Below are positions 53,905 through 61,747 of a stretch of DNA of 64,000 nt, piece by piece (within the stretch, counting starts at the first letter, position 1; the number at the start of each line of letters is the position of its first letter). Made by a program: the position numbers and the translations under genes. The notes below the pieces were generated by a model. The model was not told where the DNA came from. It saw nothing but the letters and a program-made list of their open reading frames with translations, and did not search any database. This DNA is from Parvibaculum sp045863935 (GTDB lineage Bacteria > Pseudomonadota > Alphaproteobacteria > Parvibaculales > Parvibaculaceae): positions 1 through 64,000 of the forward strand of contig NZ_BTVP01000011.1 in the NCBI RefSeq assembly GCF_045863935.1. The letters run 5' to 3'.

Positions 53905-55413
53905 TCAGAACTGGAAATAGAGGAATTCGCTGATGCGCTGAAGGCTGAGGAGCGAAGCCGCCGCCGCAAGGCCCATCGCAACGGCCACAGGCTTGCTTGG
54001 ACGCCAGAGAAAGAGCCGCATGTAACGCGTATGATCCACGGGCAGGAGCAGCGGATCTCCGCGCCGGTCGGCCCATTTGTAGTTGAAAGCTGGCCGCACC
54101 ATCGCAAGCCATTGCTGCGTGTTGGGCCAGAACCAGAGGATACCCATCCAGAACAGAAGCCAGCCCATATCCTCCATCATCCTGCCGGCTTCGGAGATGT
54201 CCGGCACGGCAACAAGACCTCGATAGATCGCCGTCGCCGTGTCGAGATCGGCGGCGCGGAACAACACCCATGCAAGCGCAACGCAGAGAAAGGTCAGGGT
54301 GCGGGCAAAACCGCGGGACCACCAGGTGTTGATCCGCCGGATCGGCAGCGCGTTCCACCCGTGGTTGACGATCAGCATCAGCCCGTGCGCGGCACCCCAT
54401 AACATGAACGTCCAGGCCGGCCCGTGCCACAACCCGCCAAGAGCCATGGTTATAAAGAGGTTCAGATAGCGCCGGACCTTGCCGCGCCGGTTACCACCGA
54501 GCGAGATGTAGAGATAGTCGCGCAGGAAACGAGACAGTGTCATGTGCCATCGGCGCCAGAAGTCGCTGATGTTCAGTGCCTGATATGGCGAGTGAAAATT
54601 GAGCGGCAGCTTTATGCCGAAGATACGAGCCGCCCCGATCGCCATGTCCGAATAACCGGAGAAGTCGAAATAGAGCTGGAAGGTATAGGCGAGCATGCCC
54701 TCCCACGCATCGAAAAATCCGATCTCCGCACCGTTTGCGGCCCGCGCAAATACCGGCGCAGCAACGAGTGCGACGTTGTCCGCCAGCACGACCTTCTTGA
54801 AGAGTCCGGCAAGGAAGATCGTGAGGCCGATCATCACGTTCGCACGATCGAAGGCGAAGCCGCGCTGGAGCTTTGTCTGAGAGAAGATTTCCTTGTGATG
54901 AACGATCGGACCCGCAATGAGCTGCGGGAAGAACATCACGAAGAAGCAGTATTCGAGGAAGGAGTGCGGCTCCACATCGCCGCGCCGGGCATCCACCAGA
55001 TAGGCGATCTTCTGGAAGGTGAAGAAGGAGATCGCGAGCGGCAGGACGATGTGCTGCAGCGGTATGTCGGTTTCAAGAATGGTATTCGACGTTCCGATCA
55101 GGAAGTCCGTGTATTTGAAGTAGCCTAGGGAAGCTAGATCGACCGTGACACCGAAGGCAGTCAGCGGTGTCGCCCACCCTCCCCGGGGTTTCAGCCGTTC
55201 GACAAGGATCGCCTGTGCCGTCAGGAAGTTGAAAACGGCAAGTCCGATCAGCAACGGCAGATAAACGGGATTCCACCAGCCGTAAAAGAAGAGCGAAGCG
55301 AGGACGAGGAATCCCAGGCTCGCCTCGCGGCCGAGCCGCGCCCGGATGGCGAAGCACAACAGGGCCGTCAGCGGCAGGAAGCCAAAGAGGAAAACGGGTG
55401 AATTGAAGAGCAA
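53905..55413 (-). CDS. MBOAT family O-acyltransferase (AlgI-like)
   Basis: The 502-residue polytopic membrane enzyme begins LFNSPVFLFGFLPLTALLCF. It has ISFFTFQKIAYLVDARRGDV, FFPQLIAGPIVHH, and the catalytic His in MALGGLWHGPAWTFMLWGAAHG. These fit the AlgI/DltB group, which moves acyl groups across the membrane for polymer acylation. It pairs with the downstream AlgJ-like gene. No polymerase or polysaccharide genes are nearby. Confidence 0.9.
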   Translation of the reverse strand: MLFNSPVFLFGFLPLTALLCFAIRARLGREASLGFLVLASLFFYGWWNPVYLPLLIGLAVFNFLTAQAILVERLKPRGGWATPLTAFGVTVDLASLGYFKYTDFLIGTSNTILETDIPLQHIVLPLAISFFTFQKIAYLVDARRGDVEPHSFLEYCFFVMFFPQLIAGPIVHHKEIFSQTKLQRGFAFDRANVMIGLTIFLAGLFKKVVLADNVALVAAPVFARAANGAEIGFFDAWEGMLAYTFQLYFDFSGYSDMAIGAARIFGIKLPLNFHSPYQALNISDFWRRWHMTLSRFLRDYLYISLGGNRRGKVRRYLNLFITMALGGLWHGPAWTFMLWGAAHGLMLIVNHGWNALPIRRINTWWSRGFARTLTFLCVALAWVLFRAADLDTATAIYRGLVAVPDISEAGRMMEDMGWLLFWMGILWFWPNTQQWLAMVRPAFNYKWADRRGDPLLLPVDHTRYMRLFLWRPSKPVAVAMGLAAAASLLSLQRISEFLYFQF

Positions 55414-55513
55414 TTGGCGAGACGGGCTCCAGCCCCTTGGAGGATAAGATCAGATGGCGGAATCGGGCGGTCGTCCGCCTTCGGGAGCAGGATGTTAGGG
55501 AGAACAAAGGCAT

Positions 55514-55540
55514 AAAAAAGGCCGGGAGCGAGCTCCGGCC
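55514..55540 (-). terminator. Rho-independent terminator of the thiolase operon
   Basis: On the minus strand, a GC-rich stem GGCCGGAG…CTCCCGGCC (one bulged base, loop CTCG) is followed by six T. It lies 30 bp beyond the thiolase stop, before the MBOAT gene on the same strand. Confidence 0.8.
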
Positions 55541-55570
55541 TTCTTCATGGCGTTTTCGAGCAATAGCCGG

Positions 55571-56773
55571 TCAGGCGCCATAGGCCCCGACGATGGTGAC
55601 CGAGCAGACGTTCGACGCCGGAGCACCGCCGAGGTTATGCGTCAGGCCTATCCTGGGGTTCGCAAGCTGGCGCTCACCCGCCCTGCCTTGAATCTGGAGA
55701 TACATCTCATAGGCCATGCGGAGGCCCGAAGCGCCGATCGGATGACCGAAGCACTTGAGCCCGCCATCGATCTGACAGGGAACCTTGCCGTCGGAATCGT
55801 AGAAGCCGTCCATGACGTCTTTCACCGCCCCGCCTTCGGGCGAGATGAAGAGGTCCTCCATGGTCACCAGTTCGGTGATTGAGAAACAGTCATGCACTTC
55901 CATCATGCTGACCTGCTCGCGCGGGTTGTCGATGCCGGCCTCCTTGTAGGCCTTCTTGGCAGCGATCCGGGCGGTGTGGAAGTAGCTTCCATCCCAGCTG
56001 TTGTGCTGGGATTCGAGACCGTTCGAAACCGAAAGCTGCATGGCCTTCACGGTCACGATGTCCTTCTTGCCGAGAGCCTTGGCTATTTCGGGAGTCGTCA
56101 CGATAGCCGCCGCCGCACCGTCCGATACGCCGCAGCAATCGAACAGACCGAGCGGCTCTGCGATCATCGGCGCGCCCATGACCTGCTCTTCGGTCACCGC
56201 GTTGCGAAGATGCGCCTTTGGGTTCTTGGCGCCATTCGCGTGGCTCTTGACCGAGACATGCGCGATGGCCCGCTTCAGATCTTCCTTGCTGACGCCATGC
56301 TTGGCCCGGTAGGCGGAAGCGAGCTGGGCAAAGTTGCCTGGCGCGGAACCGGACGGGGCCCATTGCGGGATCAGAGTGCCCATATTGCCGACCGGCAGAC
56401 CGCCATAGCCAGTGTCCTTGAGCTTCTCGACACCGAGAGCAAGCGCGATATCGGCCGCCCCGGAGGCGACCGCATAGACCGCGCCACGCAGCGCTTCCGA
56501 GCCGCCGGCGCAGAAGTTCTCGACGCGGGTCACCGCGATATTCGGCAGACGAAGCGCGAGAGACAGTGGCGTGCCACCCTTGCCCGTGCCGATTTCATCG
56601 ATATGCGTGGAAAACCACGCTGCATCGATCTGCGTCGGTTCAATGCCCGCGTCCTGCATGGCCTCGAGATAGGCTTCCACCATCAATTCTTCGGGGCCCG
56701 CGTCCCAGCGCTCGCCGAACTTGGAGCAACCCATGCCGAGGATCGCGACCTTGTCCTTGATACCTGCCGCCAT
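55571..56773 (-). CDS. Thiolase (SCP-x type)
   Basis: The 400-residue protein has the nucleophile Cys88 in ENFCAGGSEAL, the His–Asp region EVHDCFSITELVTME, and GGLKCFGHPIGASGL, the C-terminal His site. All catalytic residues are intact. SCP-x/Ltp-type thiolases cleave or form C–C bonds in lipid and side-chain metabolism and need a DUF35 partner. The upstream gene is an HMG-CoA-synthase/DUF35 fusion with an 11-bp gap, so they are one operon. The ATG at 56773 has GGGAGA upstream. Confidence 0.9.
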   Translation of the reverse strand: MAAGIKDKVAILGMGCSKFGERWDAGPEELMVEAYLEAMQDAGIEPTQIDAAWFSTHIDEIGTGKGGTPLSLALRLPNIAVTRVENFCAGGSEALRGAVYAVASGAADIALALGVEKLKDTGYGGLPVGNMGTLIPQWAPSGSAPGNFAQLASAYRAKHGVSKEDLKRAIAHVSVKSHANGAKNPKAHLRNAVTEEQVMGAPMIAEPLGLFDCCGVSDGAAAAIVTTPEIAKALGKKDIVTVKAMQLSVSNGLESQHNSWDGSYFHTARIAAKKAYKEAGIDNPREQVSMMEVHDCFSITELVTMEDLFISPEGGAVKDVMDGFYDSDGKVPCQIDGGLKCFGHPIGASGLRMAYEMYLQIQGRAGERQLANPRIGLTHNLGGAPASNVCSVTIVGAYGA

Positions 56774-56784
56774 GTTCGTTCTCC

Positions 56785-58293
56785 CTATTCGGCCGCCTGG
56801 CCCGTTTGTGATTTTGTTTCGCTCGCAGCTACCGGCACCGCCTTCCAGAAATAACGGCGGAATCCGCGCTTCTCGTCGATTTCCTTGATCCGGAAAACGA
56901 GCTTCACTTCCATACCGGAATCGACTGTACCGACCTCGACATCGGTAAAATCCATCATGATCCGGCCACCTTCGTCAAAAACGACCATGCCGTAGTGGTT
57001 CGGTGGATTCATGCTGAACGAGAGGAAGTCCGCCGACCATGACAGGATCTTCGCCTTCTTCTCGGCGAACTTGTACGGCTCCTGTGTATCGACCGTGTGC
57101 TTGTTCGGATTGACAGAGATGCGCGAGCGCGGGAACTGGACAACGCCCGTCTCGGTGCAGCGACCGCCAACGAGACCCATGAGCATGTCCTCGTTCCGGT
57201 AGAGCGTGGTGAGCGCGGTCTTCTTGTCCTGCTCGGCGCGCATGCCCCTTTCCCACTCGATCAGGCCGTTGAAGGTGAGGAACTTCATGTAGTTCGTCTC
57301 CTCCACCCGGTTCCGCAGCGAGCCGGTAATGCCCCGCTTGCTCGCCTGGCTGGAGAGCTTGTCCGTTACCTCGAAAACGAGCGCATCGCAGCCACCACCG
57401 AAGTGAAGCAAGAGCACCTTGTCGCCCGGCTTGGCTTCCGTCTGCAGCGTATGGATGAGCATGACGAGAGAATGTGCAACGCCGGTCTCGCCGCAATTCG
57501 CGGCCAGCGTGTCGCGGGCGGCTTCCGGGGCGATCCCCGACCGTTTTGCGAGTTGTTGCACGAACTTGTCGCCGAACGCACACGGAAGAACGAAATGTTT
57601 GATTTCTTCGCCGCTTACAGAGGAGTTCTCAAGCGCTGCCTTCACTGCCCGCGGTACGATTTTCGCGAAGCCCTCGTCCCGAATCCAGCGTTCTTCCCAG
57701 TTGTAGTCGAACTCTTCCGTATCGCCCCGGAAATGATCGACAAAGTCGAGCGTGAGGCTGGCGCCGCCCAGATAGGCAGCGATGATGTTCTCCGTACCGA
57801 CAGAAAGAGCCGCTGCGCCGTCGCCGAAGTCGAGTTCCTGTGCCGTCACCGCTTTGGTCTTGCGGTGGTCCGAGGCAAGGACCAGAGCGTTCTTCACCTC
57901 TCCGCCCTTGACCGCAGAAAATGCCTGCATCAGGGCCGATGTGCCGGCACGCTGCGTTGAGGCGACATCGACGGCACGGACGCGTTCATCGAGGGTAAGC
58001 GCCGCCGAAATGATGCCGCTGTTCAAACGATCTTTGAAAGGCATCGTCGTGGAGCCGAAATAGAGCGCATCCACATGGCTCCGGTCGTCGTCAGGACCGA
58101 GCAGGTCGCGGGCGGCCTCGACAGCCATTGTCACCGAGTCCTCGTCCCAGTTCGCCATGGAGCGCTCGCCCTTCCCTTTGCCAAGGAAGTTAGGCGCTAC
58201 CCAGGCGTTTGCCTGAACGATTGATTTACGCTGCAGCCTGAGGCGCGGGATGTATCCGCCAAAGCCGGTCAATCCCACCATCTGTTGGGCCAT
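56785..58293 (-). CDS. HMG-CoA synthase-like/DUF35 fusion, catalytic Cys replaced by Gln
   Basis: The 502-residue protein has an N-terminal thiolase-fold HMG-CoA-synthase-like domain (about 1–345) and a C-terminal DUF35-like OB-fold domain (about 375–490; GMVVFDEGGRIMMDFTDVEVG). The nucleophile position (normally C-K-A-G-T) reads Q114-R-A-G-T, and the usual catalytic Glu (GTES-type strand) is Thr (GSTT 80–83). His233 (KHFVLP) remains. The DUF35 zinc ribbon has only one Cys (Cys379) instead of four. HMG-CoA synthesis is therefore unlikely; a decarboxylase, scaffold or new activity is possible. It precedes an intact thiolase, as in archaeal thiolase–HMGCS–DUF35 complexes. The ATG at 58293 follows AGGGGAGA. 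Confidence 0.85.
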   Translation of the reverse strand: MAQQMVGLTGFGGYIPRLRLQRKSIVQANAWVAPNFLGKGKGERSMANWDEDSVTMAVEAARDLLGPDDDRSHVDALYFGSTTMPFKDRLNSGIISAALTLDERVRAVDVASTQRAGTSALMQAFSAVKGGEVKNALVLASDHRKTKAVTAQELDFGDGAAALSVGTENIIAAYLGGASLTLDFVDHFRGDTEEFDYNWEERWIRDEGFAKIVPRAVKAALENSSVSGEEIKHFVLPCAFGDKFVQQLAKRSGIAPEAARDTLAANCGETGVAHSLVMLIHTLQTEAKPGDKVLLLHFGGGCDALVFEVTDKLSSQASKRGITGSLRNRVEETNYMKFLTFNGLIEWERGMRAEQDKKTALTTLYRNEDMLMGLVGGRCTETGVVQFPRSRISVNPNKHTVDTQEPYKFAEKKAKILSWSADFLSFSMNPPNHYGMVVFDEGGRIMMDFTDVEVGTVDSGMEVKLVFRIKEIDEKRGFRRYFWKAVPVAASETKSQTGQAAE

Positions 58294-58532
58294 ACGTCTC
58301 CCCTTCCATTCGTTCCGGTCGTTGTTTTTCAGGAGTTTACCGAGCATGAGGGGCCGGCCACAACAACCGGATTTTCCGGCGGATTTCTGCCAGTTCTACG
58401 CTGCGTCAACGTCCCGGATTTGAGGGCGGAGCGTATAGATATTTGAAGCATGAACACACAGCATGGGCGGTCTTAACACATTGATAGCCGCTCTCAGGCT
58501 TAGCTTCTTGGGTACTGCATCGGGTAAAGGCT

Positions 58533-60311
58533 ATGCGGCTGCCGACCAACGTCACACCAGCGTCTCTGAAGACCGTTGCCGCCCCGGCCACGGAGGCCTT
58601 GCCGAGCCGGGACGAAGCTTCGGGCGGGAAAACGAGACAAAAGTCGATCTGGCCCCTTGTCGCTGTTCTCGCGATCTTCTGCCTGGCAATGCTCAGTCTT
58701 CTTTTTGCAGGATCACTCGAGCTGGACCGTTTCGCCCGCGATCAGGCACGCAGCCTTGCGGAAACCGCCATCTCCAAGGCGGTTGCGGATGTCGCGTTCA
58801 TCACCCGTGACTATGGATTCTGGGATGCCGCGGTAGCCAATCTCACCGAAAGCTTCGACGCCGATTGGGCAAACGACAACGTCGGCGAATACGCTTCTGA
58901 CGCGCTAAGTATGTCCCGGACGCTTGTGCTTGGACCCACCAACGACACGGTTTATACGATGAAGGACGGGACCGTCTCGTCGGACCCTTCCTTTTTCTCG
59001 CCGCCGCCCGCCCTTCTCCGACTTGCTGCCCTTGCACGGGCAACATCATGGGACGATCCGCAGGCGGCATCGTCTTTCGTGTCCATCGACGGCGAAGCAT
59101 TCATCGCTTCAGCCTCGGTCATTACGCCGGAGAAACCAAAACCGCAGATCGTCGGGTCTTTCACACGATGCGTATTGATCTTTCTTCGCGCGCTTGACGA
59201 AGAGAGCGTTGCGGACTTGGGTGCTTCCTATCTGCTCCCTGACTTGCGGCTCCAGACCGGCAAAGCGGGCGACGGATACGACTCGCTGCCGCTGCTCGAC
59301 GACAGGGACCAAGCCGTCGTCCACCTCGCGTGGCGAACACCGGTCCCCGGACAGAGCTTTCTCAAACAAACGGCGCCGTGGATGGCCGCCATCTTCCTTG
59401 TCCTTGCCGGGCTCATCGTCATGGCGCTGAAGCGCGCCTACGCGCAGGCCGCCGTAGTGGAGCAGTTGAACGACGAACTCCTCCTGCGGTCGAGGGACCT
59501 CGAACACAGTCAGGACAATTTGGTGAAGGCATTGGAAATCGCGGTTGAGGCCAATAAGGCCAAGGCAGATTTCCTGGCGGTCATGAGCCACGAGTTGCGG
59601 ACACCACTCAACGCGGTAATCGGTTTTTCGGATCTGATCCGGAACCAGGCTTTCGGTCCGGTCGGACATAGAAAATACGCCGAATATGGAAATGACATTT
59701 TCACCAGCGGCCAGCATTTGCTTTCGCTTATTTCCGATATTCTGGACATCACGCGCGCCAATGCTGGAACGCTGACGCTCGACCTCCGTCCCGTCGATTT
59801 GGCAAACCTCGCCGACAAGTCTTTGACGCTGATGACCCCCCAGGCCGTCCGCCAACGGATATCGGTCGATGTCGTAGATAGATGCGGCCCCAGCATCGTG
59901 CTGGGCGACGAGGTGCGCCTAACCCAGATCCTCACCAACTTGATCAACAATGCGATAAAAAGCTCACCGGAAGGCGGGAGCATCCGCATCAAGATATCCC
60001 CGGTCAAACATGGAGAAATCTCTCTTCGGGTGATCGACAAAGGTTGCGGTATTCCAAAAAAAGAGTTGGTCAGTGTGACGGAGCCCTTCCGTCAGGCGGG
60101 AACCTATCAGACCCGTTTCAATCCCTATTCCTCTGAAAATTCCGGAACGGGGCTTGGCCTTGCAATCGTAAAGCGCTTGACGGAAGCGCACGGCGGAAGA
60201 CTGCGTATCGCAAGCAAAGTGGGACTGGGCACCGTAGTGGAAGTCATACTCCCCCGGCACGAGAGCGCCGCTACGGGCTGTAACGCAGGAAACAAGACCG
60301 CTACAGGCTAG
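58533..60311 (+). CDS. Sensor histidine kinase with CHASE4-like periplasmic domain
   Basis: The 592-residue membrane kinase has an N-terminal helix (WPLVAVLAIFCLAMLSLLFAG) and a periplasmic CHASE4-like domain with ITRDYGFWDAAVANL. A second helix (WMAAIFLVLAGLIVMALKRAY) and a coiled-coil linker follow. The H box is FLAVMSHELRTPLNAVIGFSDLI, the N box QILTNLINNAIKSSPEGG, and then DKGCGIPKK and NSGTGLGLAIVKRL. All kinase boxes are intact. No response regulator gene is adjacent, so it is an orphan. The ATG at 58533 follows AAAGG. Confidence 0.9.
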   Translation: MRLPTNVTPASLKTVAAPATEALPSRDEASGGKTRQKSIWPLVAVLAIFCLAMLSLLFAGSLELDRFARDQARSLAETAISKAVADVAFITRDYGFWDAAVANLTESFDADWANDNVGEYASDALSMSRTLVLGPTNDTVYTMKDGTVSSDPSFFSPPPALLRLAALARATSWDDPQAASSFVSIDGEAFIASASVITPEKPKPQIVGSFTRCVLIFLRALDEESVADLGASYLLPDLRLQTGKAGDGYDSLPLLDDRDQAVVHLAWRTPVPGQSFLKQTAPWMAAIFLVLAGLIVMALKRAYAQAAVVEQLNDELLLRSRDLEHSQDNLVKALEIAVEANKAKADFLAVMSHELRTPLNAVIGFSDLIRNQAFGPVGHRKYAEYGNDIFTSGQHLLSLISDILDITRANAGTLTLDLRPVDLANLADKSLTLMTPQAVRQRISVDVVDRCGPSIVLGDEVRLTQILTNLINNAIKSSPEGGSIRIKISPVKHGEISLRVIDKGCGIPKKELVSVTEPFRQAGTYQTRFNPYSSENSGTGLGLAIVKRLTEAHGGRLRIASKVGLGTVVEVILPRHESAATGCNAGNKTATG

Positions 60312-61591
60312 ACGTCGTCCTCGACAACAAAGCAGGCGATCTTGCGCGCTTCAAGCGCGCGGCATGCCGATTTGGCATCGTCCATACGCTCAAATCCGCC
60401 AGCCCTGAGCCTGTAGAAAACCCCCCGCTCACCAAGATCTGCTTTCAGAATGGCATAAGACGAGCCGCCGATGACCGGTGCGGCATCGCCCGCCATTTCC
60501 TCCCAGGCCCGGCTCGCAAGGGCAGCTTCGCGGAAAGCTCCAAGTTGAACACGGTAGCGAGCCTCGGGCAGGCCAGCCGCCGCAGGTGAAACTGCCGCAA
60601 GCTGGACTGGTTTCCGCCCCGCAGCCGGTTCGCTCTCCCGAAGCGATCCCGTGGTCAGTTCGCCGGCCGGCGGGACCTCAGCCACTGCAGCAGATGTCTC
60701 TTTCGGTGGCGGGAACCGGGTCGCCGTCGTCCGCCAGCCGCCGATACTTGCCACGCGGATGATCTGCCCGCGCTCATGTCCGGATGCCGCCGTCTGGAAC
60801 GGGGTAAGCGCAGCGGGAACGACCTGCGGATTGGGGGCGGTCTCTGTTGATCCGTCATCGCTAACCGCGAGCATGGGCGAGATCGCGTTGAGCTTCGTTG
60901 CTGCAAGCTCGAACTCTGGATCGATATCCAGTGCCTGCCGCAGGTCATTCGCCGCGAGCGCCAGCTGGCCGCTCTGCTCGAAGGATAGCGCCCGACCAAA
61001 GAGCGGCAGCTTCCGATCCCGGCCTTTCATGTTGTCGATGGCGGCAGTGTAGTGCCCGATAGCGGAGACGTAGTCACCGCGCCGGCGCTCGAGATTGGCG
61101 AGGTTGTGATAGGCGGCGGCGTATTCCGGCGCGAGCCTGACCGCTTCGAGGTAATCCTTCTCGGCCGCGGCTTCCTGTCCGACATCGGCAAGAGCAATGC
61201 CCCGGTTGTAGTAGGCCTTGGGCAGAACCTTGTCCGGCAGCGCGGCACTGCCGATGGCCTTCGTGTAGTCGGATATGGCGGCATCCTGCTGGCCGGTCTT
61301 CTGCAGTGCAACGGCACGGTGGTGATAGGCAAGCGCCCTGCCCTCGGCCGTCAGGCCGCCACTATCGAGCGCGTTCGAGAACTCCGCTGCGGCCCGGTTG
61401 TAAACGCCGCGCTCAAGGGCATCGGTGCCGGCCTGCATGAGTGCGGCCGCCTCCGCCTCGGCGCTGCTGCCCGCTCGAACGGCCGTTGACGATGCAGGCA
61501 ACCCGCCGACGATCGCGAGCAAAAGCGCACCGAAGACAGCCCACCAGCGTCCGGCTCGTCCAAAACCCTGTAGTCCGGATAGTTGCAGCAT
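60308..61591 (-). CDS. TPR protein with C-terminal SPOR domain
   Basis: The 427-residue exported protein has a signal or anchor helix (WWAVFGALLLAIVGGLP). About four TPR-like repeats follow (MQAGTDALERGVYNRAAAEF; YHHRAVALQKTGQQDAAISDY; YYNRGIALADVGQEAAAEKDY; YHNLANLERRRGDYVSAIGHY), then a low-complexity linker. The C-terminal SPOR domain (YRVQLGAFREAALASRAWEEM … VFYRLRAGGF) binds septal peptidoglycan. A cell-envelope or division role is inferred. GGAGGG lies before the ATG. It overlaps the kinase stop by 4 bases, convergent. Confidence 0.87.
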   Translation of the reverse strand: MLQLSGLQGFGRAGRWWAVFGALLLAIVGGLPASSTAVRAGSSAEAEAAALMQAGTDALERGVYNRAAAEFSNALDSGGLTAEGRALAYHHRAVALQKTGQQDAAISDYTKAIGSAALPDKVLPKAYYNRGIALADVGQEAAAEKDYLEAVRLAPEYAAAYHNLANLERRRGDYVSAIGHYTAAIDNMKGRDRKLPLFGRALSFEQSGQLALAANDLRQALDIDPEFELAATKLNAISPMLAVSDDGSTETAPNPQVVPAALTPFQTAASGHERGQIIRVASIGGWRTTATRFPPPKETSAAVAEVPPAGELTTGSLRESEPAAGRKPVQLAAVSPAAAGLPEARYRVQLGAFREAALASRAWEEMAGDAAPVIGGSSYAILKADLGERGVFYRLRAGGFERMDDAKSACRALEARKIACFVVEDDV

Positions 61592-61747
61592 CGACCGGCC
61601 CTCCTCGAAAGGCGACAGCGGTGAATCTTCATGAATTTTATCACGCGCGTCGGACGACCATATCCGGAGGCGGATTTGTATAGACGATTCATGAACTTAG
61701 AGGATCAAGTCCGCGCCGCTCGACGGAGGAAATGCCGCGAATCGCAA

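Noticed and set aside
56785..58293. Mevalonate-pathway HMG-CoA synthase
   Set aside because: The nucleophile Cys and catalytic Glu are missing, and no other mevalonate gene is present.
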